Positions 7,737 to 16,304 of a stretch of DNA of 46,150 nt are shown here, piece by piece (position 1 is the first letter of the stretch; each line of letters starts with the position of its first letter). The DNA comes from Bacteroidales bacterium (GTDB taxonomy: Bacteria > Bacteroidota > Bacteroidia > Bacteroidales > UBA932). Below the pieces are notes generated by a model that saw only the letters and a program-made list of their open reading frames with translations, did not search any database and was not told the DNA's origin. Position numbers and translations under genes: made by a program. The DNA lies in assembly GCA_017625725.1 (NCBI GenBank), contig JAGAKH010000045.1, positions 1 to 46,150 of the forward strand, read 5' to 3'.

Positions 7737-9658
7737 ACTGCCGCCTCCATATACTCTGTGTCTTCTGTCAGCATCCTGAATGCCTTCAGCGCATCCATGA
7801 TAGCCAATTCCTTTTCAACCGGGCATACCGGCACGTGATTCTTGTTCTGTTCCGGCTTGTTGTAAGCAATCCCGACATCAATGCCGTATTTCCGTTTTAT
7901 CTGAGCGATATATAATGATGAAACCTTCATTCCCGTATGCTCCAGTACATATGCCCTTATTTCGGCATAGGTCGCTTTCGCTTCCGCTACCGTCACCTGT
8001 ACCTCGCTGCAATCCAGCACAAAGGCGATTTCATCATCAGGCTCATCCTCGGCTCCTATCCAAGTCTCGATTGTATCCGACTCACCGTACCGAACAGGGA
8101 ATCGGAAATAAATGCTTTTCAGTACCCTCCCGTCTTCCTGCTCTTCCGGATAAACCTCTATCCGTTCGATAAACTGACGGTACAGTTCCCTTTGTTCCTC
8201 GGAAGTCAGTTTTTCGTAGAATTTTCCGAAATTCTTCAGGATCTTCTTTATCCCTTCAATAGAGCTGACACCCTGCCTGGCTTCACTGCACTTTTTCTTT
8301 ATCTTCTTAAGCGATAACTCTAGGGATTCTATCCTGTCATAGATATCATCCATCTCAGCCTGGATCCGCTCATATTCCGTATCGTAGTCGTCAGATAATA
8401 CATCCAGATTATCAAGCTCCGCTCCGACGCGGTTCTTCTCATGTTCCTGATGATACAGATCCTTGCGGATTTCCTTCATCCGCTTCTCATAAGCCTCTAC
8501 AGATTCATCACCGCCGGCAGCCATCGCCATTGCCTTTTCAAATGCCGGATGAGCCGCCAGATTACTGACAATCTCAAATACCGCAGAATCGATCTTCGCC
8601 TGGTTATAAGTATGCTTGAACTCGCAAGTCCTTCCGGCTGATTTCCTGTAGTAACGACAGGAATAATAATGAATGGTCTTGTAATGACCGCCGCGGTTCT
8701 TATTGACATGCTTGTTCTTCGTTGCAATAAGACCGTTCCCGCAGGCGGGACATTTGATCAGACCGGATAGCAGGCTCACGCGATCAGGTTCATCCACCTT
8801 TTCCTGTCTTCCAGAAGAAGCCTCCCGCTTTTCCCGTGCCTGCTGCCACAGATCTTCATCTATGATTGCCTCATGGATCCCGTCAACCTCAACCGCATCT
8901 TTCGGATTCTTCCTTATGCCCTTGATATTTGTCCTGCGGAAATAATTGATCTTTCCGTGATAAGTTGGATTATCAAGGACATTCACGATGAAGTCATATG
9001 TGAACGGCTTTACTTCGCCCTTGCTGATTCGGCTGTATCCGTTGTTGTTCAGCCAGATCGCAACTCCATTCAGTGTTCCGTCATCCTGTATATACCGGTC
9101 AAAGATCAGCTTCACAATTTCTGCCTCTTCCGGCTCTACTACCAGTTCCTTATTAACACTGCGGTATCCATAAGGAGCAGGTCCTCCAGGCCATCCGCCG
9201 TTAAGAATCTTCTGCATCTTACCAGCCATGAACTGAACATTGATGTTCTCACGCTCGATCTCTGCCACGGCAGACAGAATTGTCAGCGTCAGCTTTCCGC
9301 CCGGCGTAGAACTGTCAATGGCGTCTTCCACACAGATCAGATCAACCTCATAATCTTCCAGAAGCTGAAGGGACTTCAGTATGTCCGCCGCATTCCGTCC
9401 GAACCTGGACAACTTGAACACCAGAACAAAAGAGATATTGTCCTTCTCGCTGGATATATCATCCAGCATCTGCAGGAATGCCGGTCTTCCGACTATGCTC
9501 TTTCCGGATTTTCCCGCATCGCAGTATTCACCGGCTATTTCAAGGTTCTTATAGTCCGCATACTCGCGGAGGCGTTCCTGTTGTGCCTCCAGGCTGTACC
9601 CTTCCGTCTGAGCTGCCGTAGAGACTCGCGTGTAGATATAGCATTTCTTCTTTCTCAC
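7733..9658 (-). CDS. Large serine recombinase (integrase), proximal copy
   Basis: A 641-residue large serine recombinase with the same layout as the downstream copy: catalytic S13 in TRVST, FKLSRFGRNAADIL, a recombinase domain with GPAPYGY, a zinc ribbon (CPACG, then a second Cys pair) at about 300-350, a coiled coil and a tail. The start is GTG at 9658 with GGGAGGG a few bases upstream. It follows a good sigma-A promoter (9708-9736) and is translationally coupled to the second recombinase. Either protein alone would be long enough to be active. The pair may act as a heteromer or have separate integration and excision roles. Confidence 0.95.
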   Translation of the reverse strand: MRKKKCYIYTRVSTAAQTEGYSLEAQQERLREYADYKNLEIAGEYCDAGKSGKSIVGRPAFLQMLDDISSEKDNISFVLVFKLSRFGRNAADILKSLQLLEDYEVDLICVEDAIDSSTPGGKLTLTILSAVAEIERENINVQFMAGKMQKILNGGWPGGPAPYGYRSVNKELVVEPEEAEIVKLIFDRYIQDDGTLNGVAIWLNNNGYSRISKGEVKPFTYDFIVNVLDNPTYHGKINYFRRTNIKGIRKNPKDAVEVDGIHEAIIDEDLWQQAREKREASSGRQEKVDEPDRVSLLSGLIKCPACGNGLIATKNKHVNKNRGGHYKTIHYYSCRYYRKSAGRTCEFKHTYNQAKIDSAVFEIVSNLAAHPAFEKAMAMAAGGDESVEAYEKRMKEIRKDLYHQEHEKNRVGAELDNLDVLSDDYDTEYERIQAEMDDIYDRIESLELSLKKIKKKCSEARQGVSSIEGIKKILKNFGKFYEKLTSEEQRELYRQFIERIEVYPEEQEDGRVLKSIYFRFPVRYGESDTIETWIGAEDEPDDEIAFVLDCSEVQVTVAEAKATYAEIRAYVLEHTGMKVSSLYIAQIKRKYGIDVGIAYNKPEQNKNHVPVCPVEKELAIMDALKAFRMLTEDTEYMEAAV

Positions 9659-9707
9659 CGTATCCCTCCCTTCGGTTGCTCATCGTCACACAGTACCTCG
9701 GAACTTC

Positions 9708-9736
9708 ATTATGTCGGGCTTTGATAGGTTTGTCAG
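9708..9736 (-). promoter_or_regulatory. Promoter of the recombinase operon
   Basis: On the minus strand, CTGACA (9736-9731) and CATAAT (9713-9708) are separated by exactly 17 bases. This gives a transcription start near 9701, about 43 bases before the GTG start of the first recombinase. Integrase expression can therefore be independent of the late operon. Confidence 0.7.
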
Positions 9737-9764
9737 CGCCCCTTTTGAAGTTTTTTCACCACCC

Positions 9765-9798
9765 AAAAATCGCCGGATCACAGATCTGTGTCCGACGA
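9765..9798 (-). terminator. Terminator of the 65-residue protein gene
   Basis: On the minus strand, TCGTCGGA pairs with TCCGGCGA (one G-U pair) around the self-complementary centre CACAGATCTGTG, followed by TTTTT. The stop codon of the small gene lies inside the hairpin. It isolates the small gene from the recombinase promoter downstream. Confidence 0.75.
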
Positions 9799-9975
9799 TT
9801 CCTGTTCCTGCTTCTCTGCTGCCGCATGTTCCTCAGCCTCTATCTCTTCCAGAACCTCTTTCCCGTACTTTTCTATCATTTCCACCAGAAAATTCGCACA
9901 GCGTTCCATATTAGCCTTTGCCTTCGGACTAAGCTCTGCAGGCTTAACTCCGTCCTTATATTCCAGGATAAACAT
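9778..9975 (-). CDS. Small acidic phage protein next to the integrases
   Basis: A 65-residue protein I do not recognise as a named family. It is predicted mostly helical and strongly acidic in the second half (KEVLEEIEAEEHAAAEKQEQESS). It has its own GGAGG site and ATG, a terminator overlapping its stop, and an unusual leader: the ribosome binding site and start codon are in the 3' arm of a hairpin (9973-10015) whose 5' arm belongs to a repeated phage element. Its place between lysis genes and recombinases suggests a role in lysogeny, for example as recombination directionality factor or a regulator, but nothing in the sequence proves this. Coding status is supported by codon pattern and signals. 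Confidence 0.6.
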   Translation of the reverse strand: MFILEYKDGVKPAELSPKAKANMERCANFLVEMIEKYGKEVLEEIEAEEHAAAEKQEQESSDTDL

Positions 9976-10015
9976 ACCTTAGACCTCCTTTGGCTTTTCT
10001 GGAGGTCTAGGTATG
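9973..10015 (-). promoter_or_regulatory. Hairpin hiding the ribosome binding site and start of the 65-residue gene
   Basis: On the minus strand, CATACCTAGACCTCC (10015-10001), a 12-base loop, then GGAGGTCTAAGGTATG (9988-9973) form a stem of 15 pairs with one bulged base. The 3' arm holds both the GGAGG site and the ATG, so the folded RNA should be translationally silent. The 5' arm is the second half of the 34-base element repeated elsewhere in the phage. Confidence 0.75.
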
Positions 10016-10037
10016 AGTTTGGGCTGTTTTCCGATTT
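10004..10037 (-). repeat. 34-base bipartite phage element, copy 1
   Basis: On the minus strand: AAATCGGAAAAC, eight variable bases, CTCATACCTAGACC. Both blocks and the spacing are identical in three other copies at 37065-37098, 37196-37229 and 37276-37309. This copy follows the endolysin terminator directly and precedes the 65-residue gene. Confidence 0.85.
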
Positions 10038-10043
10038 TTGAGC

Positions 10044-10086
10044 AAAAAAATAACGGCCGGCAGAGAAATCAATCCCCACCGACCGT
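10044..10086 (-). terminator. End of the late operon after the endolysin
   Basis: On the minus strand, ACGGTCGG (10086-10079) pairs with CCGGCCGT (10060-10053) with one G-U pair, followed by TTATTTTTTT. It lies immediately downstream of the endolysin stop. Confidence 0.7.
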
Positions 10087-10091
10087 CATTC

Positions 10092-11579
10092 TTAAACTCT
10101 CTTCACAAAATCCAGACTGATCCATCCGATTCCGCTCTTCAGTTTCCCCCACATCGAAGCACCTGCTCCGGAAGATATCTGAACTATCGTGAACACACCC
10201 GGTTCAATAAAGCGAACCCTCTTGTAGTTCGTACCGGGGCCAGACCTGATATTCAGATCAGAGATACTGACCTTCACCAGAAACGGCACCTTCTCCGCAG
10301 TCTTCGGCTCATACACCACGTTGCCGTCAGCATCGAACACCTTATATCCCGGATTCTGATCCGCGCATTTCTTCGCATTGTCCAGAATCTTATAAGCGCC
10401 CTTCTGGCTCTTGCTGTCAGTCCAACTCTTACGGACGCGGTACCAACGGATCACTTCACCGCCGCCGGAATCCTTCGCGTCATACTGCGTCAGGTTCCAC
10501 TTCTCGATGATGGAGCAGAGCTTTTCCACATAAGTCAAGCTTGTGGCGTAACCGCCGTCCTTGATGATCTGCACAGCCTTCTTATAATCCGTGCATCCCT
10601 TCAATCCATCATACCTGAGCTTCTTTCCGTTCTTCGCCCCAAGCAGATAAGCGGAATGATCGGCAATCGAATCCTCAATGCAGGGATATTTGCGGAAATC
10701 CGCCGTGATCGTCTCATAGCTTCCGTCCGTGTGCTGTTCCTGCGTCTTCTTCGTGTACTTACTCTTTCCATCCCAACAGGAACCGCTCCAAGTGTTCCCG
10801 GACAGGCTGCACTTCATCCCGAAAATATTGTTGGCATTCTGCGCAAGCTCGCTCTTGCCGTACCCGGATTCCAGAATGAACTGAGCCAGCGATACCGATG
10901 CCAGGATGCCGCTCTTCTTCATGTCAGCCGTGAAAAGCGCACCGGCCTTCTTGATCGCATCCGCCTCGGACAGATCCTTCAGCACAGCCGCCTGCGTACC
11001 CTTTGATGCAGAACCACCGCCAGAACCCGAATCTGATCCCTGCAGAGCCTTCGTCACCTTCTCAGCCAGATCACCCATCCTCGCGTACATCCAGTTACCC
11101 GGACAGCTTTTATTCGCAAACCACCTGTGAACCGTCAGAATCATCTCGCCGCTCTGCGGGGAATAATTCAGCGTCTTATCCTTATCCCCGAACCAGATTA
11201 GCTTGTTCTTGCCGTTACGCTTGCAGATATCGACACAAAGCTCGATCAGCCTCTGATAAACGATATCCCTGAAAGCATAAGGCTCCGTGGTATCGGACGC
11301 ACACTCGATCGTGATCGCCCTCTGGTCATTCGCTCCGGAAGAGGAACACCACGAACGGTTCTTCTCTTCCACATACATCCCGACACGCCCGTCCTTGTCG
11401 ATTCCGTAATTGCTGGATGCCTGTGTGCTGCTCTTATAAAACCAGTCACCCAAACCTTCCGCCGTACACTGGCCGACCACGCAATGAGGCGTGATCCTAT
11501 CAATCGCCATCGTCCTCTGCCCGGAATGATTCGGGGATAACTTCGTATAAACTACCATCGGACTATTCGTGTATCCCAT
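10092..11579 (-). CDS. Dual-enzyme endolysin: amidase, glucosaminidase and SH3
   Basis: A 495-residue lysin. Residues 1-178 are an Amidase_2/PGRP-type N-acetylmuramoyl-L-alanine amidase with zinc ligands H32 (TPHC), HRWF and the C of KSCPGNW. A Gly/Ser linker follows. Residues about 200-365 are a GH73 endo-beta-N-acetylglucosaminidase (AQFILESGYGKSELAQNANNIFGMK with the catalytic Glu). The C-terminal 65 residues are a bacterial SH3 domain (LNIRSGPGTNYKRV) for wall binding. There is no signal peptide, so release depends on the holin encoded just upstream. The start overlaps the holin stop (TAATG). It is the last gene of the late operon. Confidence 0.95.
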   Translation of the reverse strand: MGYTNSPMVVYTKLSPNHSGQRTMAIDRITPHCVVGQCTAEGLGDWFYKSSTQASSNYGIDKDGRVGMYVEEKNRSWCSSSGANDQRAITIECASDTTEPYAFRDIVYQRLIELCVDICKRNGKNKLIWFGDKDKTLNYSPQSGEMILTVHRWFANKSCPGNWMYARMGDLAEKVTKALQGSDSGSGGGSASKGTQAAVLKDLSEADAIKKAGALFTADMKKSGILASVSLAQFILESGYGKSELAQNANNIFGMKCSLSGNTWSGSCWDGKSKYTKKTQEQHTDGSYETITADFRKYPCIEDSIADHSAYLLGAKNGKKLRYDGLKGCTDYKKAVQIIKDGGYATSLTYVEKLCSIIEKWNLTQYDAKDSGGGEVIRWYRVRKSWTDSKSQKGAYKILDNAKKCADQNPGYKVFDADGNVVYEPKTAEKVPFLVKVSISDLNIRSGPGTNYKRVRFIEPGVFTIVQISSGAGASMWGKLKSGIGWISLDFVKRV

Positions 11580-12016
11580 TACTTCTCACCATCCTTCTTC
11601 TCATCGGAATCTTCCTTTTCAGCCCTGTCGTGGAGCTGTTCCAAAACCTTATGCAGCTTCGTAGGAATCGGAAGCCCCAGATACGCTGCATTCTCCACTA
11701 CCGAAAGCCCTTCATTGCTCAGGTAAAAGAAAATGATCGCAGTTCTCAGCACTCCGGTCTCTCCAAAGATCTGAACATCCAGAAGGTGTCCGATGCCTAC
11801 CAGTGCAAAAATAAGAACCTTCCTGCAGATTCCCTTGAACCCCACGGCAGACGAAAGCTTCTTATCCGCCACCGCGCACATGATCCCAGTGATGTAGTCC
11901 AACACCACAAAAGCCAGAAGCGCATAAAGCAGACCGTCACATCCTCCAAGGAAATACCCAAGCCAACCACCTACCGCCGCAAAGATCGCCTGAATCACAT
12001 TCCAAAACTCTTTCAT
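11579..12016 (-). CDS. Phage holin (toxin secretion/phi LC3-type, holin_4)
   Basis: A 145-residue small membrane protein with an N-terminal helix pair (VIQAIFAAVGGWLGYFLGG, LLYALLAFVVLDYITGIM) and further hydrophobic segments (KVLIFALVGIGHLLDV, AIIFFYLSNEGLSVVENA), matching the Phage_holin_4 family including the DYITG and NEGLSVVEN signatures. A charged C-terminal tail is typical. The start at 12016 is chosen because GGAGGG precedes it; the frame stays open upstream without a site. It makes membrane holes at the end of the lytic cycle to release the co-translated endolysin. Confidence 0.93.
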   Translation of the reverse strand: MKEFWNVIQAIFAAVGGWLGYFLGGCDGLLYALLAFVVLDYITGIMCAVADKKLSSAVGFKGICRKVLIFALVGIGHLLDVQIFGETGVLRTAIIFFYLSNEGLSVVENAAYLGLPIPTKLHKVLEQLHDRAEKEDSDEKKDGEK

Positions 12017-12047
12017 CGCAAATCCCTCCATTTCGTTGCAAACTAAA

Positions 12048-12070
12048 AGGGACAGCCGAAGCCATCCCCT
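12048..12070 (-). terminator. Intercistronic hairpin before the holin gene
   Basis: On the minus strand, GGGATGGC, a TTCG tetraloop and GCTGTCCC form an eight-pair stem with G-U pairs, followed by TTTTAG. It is probably a weak terminator or an mRNA processing/stability element between the tail and lysis genes. Confidence 0.5.
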
Positions 12071-12098
12071 CAAAACAGTTATTCAGTTGCCCGAAGCC

Positions 12099-13499
12099 TT
12101 ACACCGTCTGCTCCGTCAGTGTATAAGTGATCTTCATTGTCTTATCCGCATTCTTCACCACCGCCTGACTCAGATTGCAGATGGTAGCCAGATACGGAGT
12201 CAGGATCCATGTGTACCTGTACTGGTTCAAATAAGCGCCGCCCCAGGCAAAGACATATTCCTTATACCGGAAGAACGGTGTGGAAACATTCCCGCATCTC
12301 TCCCCGGCAAATGTTGCGATCACGTTATCATTCACATCAATCTCAAAATCATAAGCCACGATAATGTCATTGATGATGGACATGCAGCAATCACAGCTTC
12401 CTGTCTCGCCCAGACACTTCATGGTTGATGTGAATCCCAGGCTGATCAGAGTCACATCCGTGCTGTTGGAGATGTTAATCTTGTAAACACCGGTCTTGTC
12501 ATAAGACGGCACATACAGATATCCATTCCTTACCACAGCACTTCTGTTTCCGGACGGATAACTCGATCCCTCCTTGAAGCTTCCCATCGTCATCAGCGTT
12601 GCATTGGAAAGCGTCCACTGACCTTCCGTAAATGTATAGTCGCTCTTCCTGATCTTGATCCAGAGCACCGTTGCGCTGCCGGAGGAATTTCCCTGATTGG
12701 CAAATCCATACCAGTACCCATCGCCGCCATCCATAAAGATTCCATACGGCGTATAGCTTCCGTAGAAATGGAAGGTGCTGCACTGGAGAACTGTTGTATC
12801 TTCCAAAGTCAGCGTAGAATCATCCAGCTTCTCATTCAGGCCGATATCGAATACCGGAATCCTGTACCTTTTGATTGTGACAGTGTTGCTTGCATAGCAA
12901 AGCGCATATAGCTTCGCATTCTCAAAATCCACCGTCACACAGCGGAACAGATCATTGATGAAGCCATCCCCATCATCCAGGCTGACCTTCTTAATCTGAA
13001 GCAGAGTGCTGTCCACCGCCACTTCAGATCCGTAAGCATTAGCCCCACCATGTTTTGATGTCAAACCAACCGCCGCAATTGTTCCATTCCCCTGCGAAGG
13101 CGTAAACTCCCAGACAAACTTGAACCCATCCGACAGCTTCATACTCTCTGTCAGGTTCATACTGCCCCTCTTCGTGTTAGCCGTGGCATTAACATCATTA
13201 CTGGCATAAGCCACCGGCAGATTCGTTGACGGTAGATAAAGGTTATCTGCCTGCTCCGTAATGGAACTCGGAAAAAGCAGGATGCCTCCGATCATATTCG
13301 GACAGATCGGAAGCAGCTCTTCATTCCAAGTCAGCGAATCATCATATTGTCCGCCGGCTTTATACATGACACCCATCGGATTTACTCCAAGAATGTCATT
13401 GACGGCATTGGTTACCATGTTGGTCTCCGATACCGTCTCCACAACACCAGTATTCACATCTTCCAGTTCCAAGACCAGATTTCCTGTATATCTCTTCAT
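12099..13499 (-). CDS. Tail fibre or receptor-binding-region protein
   Basis: A 466-residue protein without a firmly recognised family. The N-terminal 35 residues (TGNLVLELEDVNTGVVETVSE) look like a short attachment domain. The rest is beta-rich, aromatic and Gly/Ser-rich, with repeated short strands (SYTPYGIFMDGGDGYWYGFANQG, NGYLYVPSYDKTGVYKINIS) that suggest a propeller-like or fibre fold. Its position directly between the tail-tip protein and holin is where siphoviruses carry host-recognition proteins. It starts with AGGAGG. It probably takes part in adsorption; function is inferred from position and composition. Confidence 0.6.
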   Translation of the reverse strand: MKRYTGNLVLELEDVNTGVVETVSETNMVTNAVNDILGVNPMGVMYKAGGQYDDSLTWNEELLPICPNMIGGILLFPSSITEQADNLYLPSTNLPVAYASNDVNATANTKRGSMNLTESMKLSDGFKFVWEFTPSQGNGTIAAVGLTSKHGGANAYGSEVAVDSTLLQIKKVSLDDGDGFINDLFRCVTVDFENAKLYALCYASNTVTIKRYRIPVFDIGLNEKLDDSTLTLEDTTVLQCSTFHFYGSYTPYGIFMDGGDGYWYGFANQGNSSGSATVLWIKIRKSDYTFTEGQWTLSNATLMTMGSFKEGSSYPSGNRSAVVRNGYLYVPSYDKTGVYKINISNSTDVTLISLGFTSTMKCLGETGSCDCCMSIINDIIVAYDFEIDVNDNVIATFAGERCGNVSTPFFRYKEYVFAWGGAYLNQYRYTWILTPYLATICNLSQAVVKNADKTMKITYTLTEQTV

Positions 13500-13508
13500 A
13501 AAAGCCTC

Positions 13509-15392
13509 CTAACTATTGCTTCCCGGCACATCTACCGGCATGGCAAATCCGCCCACGCTTGTTCTTCCTGACTTCACATCCGAATAGAACCGCTTCACGG
13601 TCTCCTTGATCTCCCAGACATCACTCTCAGTAAATGTCTTCACCTGCAGCCTGTCAGTCTGAGAACCGTTTCCGATTCTAAACAGATCTACATACTCTTC
13701 AATATCGATCCTTCCATCCCATGCTGCAGAAGCGCCCATGCTCTGACCAGAAATAGAAGCGATACACATCCCTGTATCCACCGCAGCCGTGCCGCCTTCG
13801 CAGCGCATATAGACATTGAAGATATTCGTGTAGTTCGGCACCACATTCTCGATCGGATAATACAGAAGAATCGTATGCCTTCCTGAGTGCCAGTTCTCCT
13901 GTGGATAATGCACCGGGATCATCTGGTTATTGAACTCAAAGGAAAAGATTACATCCGCATGACCGTCCTCCTGCCAGTTCATAGGAAGCGACACCGTTAT
14001 GGTCTGCTCTTCCGTATTGCCGATCACCACCGGTTCTTCTTCAGGATCATCCGGATCCACCGGCAGATCATCAACCGGGACAGACGGGATTACCACATCC
14101 CCGGATGCCGTAACAGATCTTGTCACCGGCTGAGCCGTTACATCCACGATCACCTGCCCAAAGAACTGAGCATGGTTCGCTTCCGTCGTGGCAAACTCTA
14201 TGGAAATGATCTTCGTATCAACATCCCTGACCGTAAATGCAGAAGCATTGGTGAAGGTATGGATCCCGATCTTTCCTGCCTCTATCTGAGCCAAGAGCCC
14301 GGAGATATTCTTATCATTCTTACTCTTCGCCTGTGACAGCTTCGGATTCTTCCCTACGCACTTGATGCTCTGCCTGCCGCCGATCTTGATGCTGTTTGAT
14401 GTAATGCAGGCATACTTTGTAGCATCCGCCTGTCCGCCGGTAAAGGAAAGGATATCTCCCACATCCAAGGCCGGATTCCCGATTGTATCCGAATCAAACG
14501 GAACATAATTCACGACAGCCAGATCATTCAAGATATTTGTGCAGAGCTGCCGTCTGGTCTCTTCCAGGCCAAACTGTAGCAGAGGATTAACACCCAGATT
14601 CATGGTCAGACCGTCATCCGGATCCAGCGCATAATACTCCGCAATCTGTGTCCGAAGATTCGTTGAACTGACCGCCGTATATCTCGTGATGAAGTCCGAA
14701 AAGCTGGAAGAGAACCTGTGCTTCCTCTCTACCGTCAGCACCGGCGTATTTCCATACTTCCGCAGTTCAAGCTCCCCGGCTCTGTTGATCACGAAAAAGC
14801 CGCCAAGCACCTGCCCCACATAGAACAGCACATCGCGGTAAGTCTCAATGTCGTTATCAGAATAGATGGACAGGTTCTCCGTTCCGTTCGGCATTGCCTC
14901 AATCGTTGCCCTGTCCTGAGCCAGCGCTACCTCACAGGCTGTCGAACAAAGCACCATAAAATCATAGGCATTACCGATGGATTCCAAAGAAGTGAAAACC
15001 TTCTCAAAGCGAACCATGTAATCATAGGCCTTGATCTCCAGGCACTTCGCTTTCCGGTTCGCCTCCGACACTTCAAAGATTCCCATCGGAATCCTCTCAT
15101 AGAAACCACCAGCCAACTGCAGATGATAGAACAGCTCCACCTTTGCATCTTCCAGCGTGTACCTATTGATCTCAGAGAAAAGCGATATTCCCATCTCCGC
15201 AGCATACACCGTTCCCAACTCGATCTCCGTACTTCCGCAGCACTGTGAAGTGATATATCCGCTGCCCTTGACCATATCATCCTGATCAAACTCATAAACC
15301 GTCCCGGCAGTCGTTGTGATCCTGCCGGTCCAGTAGTATTTTCTGTTGTTTGCCTTCACTGCATTCAGGAAAGCATTGCTGACCGGATACAA
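13509..15392 (-). CDS. Tail-tip/baseplate protein
   Basis: A 627-residue protein. The start is TTG at 15392 (MYPVSNAFL), chosen because GGAGG stands seven bases upstream, whereas the frame further up runs through a terminator hairpin. The N-terminal half resembles siphovirus tail-tip proteins that join the distal tail ring to fibres (tail lysin/Tal-like or DUF5048 group). The second half is beta-rich, with a low-complexity acidic-proline linker (VPVDDLPVDPDDPEEEP) and a probable carbohydrate-binding-like sandwich before the C-terminal helix. No peptidase motif is evident. It is normally adjacent to the distal tail gene, but here a cargo cassette intervenes. Confidence 0.65.
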   Translation of the reverse strand: MYPVSNAFLNAVKANNRKYYWTGRITTTAGTVYEFDQDDMVKGSGYITSQCCGSTEIELGTVYAAEMGISLFSEINRYTLEDAKVELFYHLQLAGGFYERIPMGIFEVSEANRKAKCLEIKAYDYMVRFEKVFTSLESIGNAYDFMVLCSTACEVALAQDRATIEAMPNGTENLSIYSDNDIETYRDVLFYVGQVLGGFFVINRAGELELRKYGNTPVLTVERKHRFSSSFSDFITRYTAVSSTNLRTQIAEYYALDPDDGLTMNLGVNPLLQFGLEETRRQLCTNILNDLAVVNYVPFDSDTIGNPALDVGDILSFTGGQADATKYACITSNSIKIGGRQSIKCVGKNPKLSQAKSKNDKNISGLLAQIEAGKIGIHTFTNASAFTVRDVDTKIISIEFATTEANHAQFFGQVIVDVTAQPVTRSVTASGDVVIPSVPVDDLPVDPDDPEEEPVVIGNTEEQTITVSLPMNWQEDGHADVIFSFEFNNQMIPVHYPQENWHSGRHTILLYYPIENVVPNYTNIFNVYMRCEGGTAAVDTGMCIASISGQSMGASAAWDGRIDIEEYVDLFRIGNGSQTDRLQVKTFTESDVWEIKETVKRFYSDVKSGRTSVGGFAMPVDVPGSNS

Positions 15393-15414
15393 ATGACCAC
15401 CTCCCTCCGGACAT

Positions 15415-15443
15415 AAAAAGAGAGCCGCTGTTACACGACTCTC
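15415..15443 (-). terminator. Terminator-like hairpin after the XRE regulator gene
   Basis: On the minus strand, GAGAGTC (15443-15437) pairs with GGCTCTC (15426-15420), followed directly by TTTTTATG. It would end the cargo transcript before the tail-tip gene, unless late transcription reads through. Confidence 0.65.
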
Positions 15444-15479
15444 CACAAAAAGCTTATTTCAAATACCTTTAATGTCAGA

Positions 15480-16244
15480 CTATCTTTTCTTGTATAAGAT
15501 CAGCTCTGGATTAGCTCCATCCTGCTCATAAGTACAGATCATGATAAAATCCATATTGGCAATTACACCATAGCACAGTCCCTCTACGATCTCCGACTCC
15601 AGTTGATTGCCCAGATAGGTTGTCTGATCATCCAAGAATCTGACCTTTGCTCCATTTGGCAACCGGTATTCCAGATTCACATATTTCCCAACGAGTGCAT
15701 TCAAACTTTCAAGCTTTGGCATTCCCTCGATATAAAGAGCATTGATCTCTTCAATCAGCCCCTTCTTAAACTCATCAAATTTGCCGCCATCTCCCAGTTC
15801 TTCGTACCTCTTCCAGTAATCCAGCTTTGGAAGTGTTTCTCGCAGATACGCACGCGCCTGTTCCTCGGTAAATTTCTCATTCACCATGTTACGGACACAT
15901 ACCTCAATCAGCTCATCCATATCACTGTAAGTATAGGTTCCGTCTGCATAACACCATTTGCAATAATCCTCATTGAGGCTGCCATCTTCATTTTTCCCGA
16001 TGATCTCATCCTCCAACGGCATCCCACAACACTGGCAGATAAGCTTATGCGGTGATCCAAGTAGTGTATTGATAGAAACATTGAAAAGCCTTGAAAGAAT
16101 CTTTAACGTTTCTGTATTAGGCACGGTCTCGCCATTTTCCCAGCGTGATACCGCCTGTCTGGTAACAAATGCCTTTTCCGCAAGCTCATCCTGCGAAAGT
16201 CCGCTCTTTGTTCTGAGCTGATAAATCACATTTTGTGTATCCAT
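15480..16244 (-). CDS. XRE-family regulator with zinc-ribbon domain (cargo)
   Basis: A 254-residue protein. Residues about 5-60 are a Cro/CI-type helix-turn-helix (LSQDELAEKAFVTRQAVSRWENG). A zinc-ribbon domain of the kind fused to small regulators (CQCCGMPLEDE, then EDYCKWCYADGTY) covers about 68-115. The C-terminal half continues with a helical region and a beta-rich tail of no recognised family. The start at 16244 has GGAGG upstream. It is not a typical phage repressor: it lies inside the tail module, after an acetyltransferase, with its own flanking hairpins, so it is most likely a lysogeny-expressed cargo gene. Confidence 0.85.
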   Translation of the reverse strand: MDTQNVIYQLRTKSGLSQDELAEKAFVTRQAVSRWENGETVPNTETLKILSRLFNVSINTLLGSPHKLICQCCGMPLEDEIIGKNEDGSLNEDYCKWCYADGTYTYSDMDELIEVCVRNMVNEKFTEEQARAYLRETLPKLDYWKRYEELGDGGKFDEFKKGLIEEINALYIEGMPKLESLNALVGKYVNLEYRLPNGAKVRFLDDQTTYLGNQLESEIVEGLCYGVIANMDFIMICTYEQDGANPELILYKKR

Positions 16245-16304
16245 GCGCAAGCACCTCCTCAAACCCTGTTTTGGTACTTATTCTAATACAGATCGACCTA
16301 CCAT

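Noticed and set aside
8222..8240. TTTTCCGAAATT similar to the 34-base element
   Set aside because: It is inside recombinase coding sequence and lacks the second block at the fixed spacing.
9876..10079. Frame translating the 34-base element as K-S-E-N...SYLDL
   Set aside because: All four copies happen to translate alike in one frame because the DNA is conserved, but the frames share no ribosome sites and end in unrelated sequence; a DNA or RNA signal is more likely than a peptide.
15393..15446. Upstream ATG for the tail-tip protein at 15446
   Set aside because: The extra codons cover a terminator hairpin; the TTG at 15392 has an ideal ribosome site.
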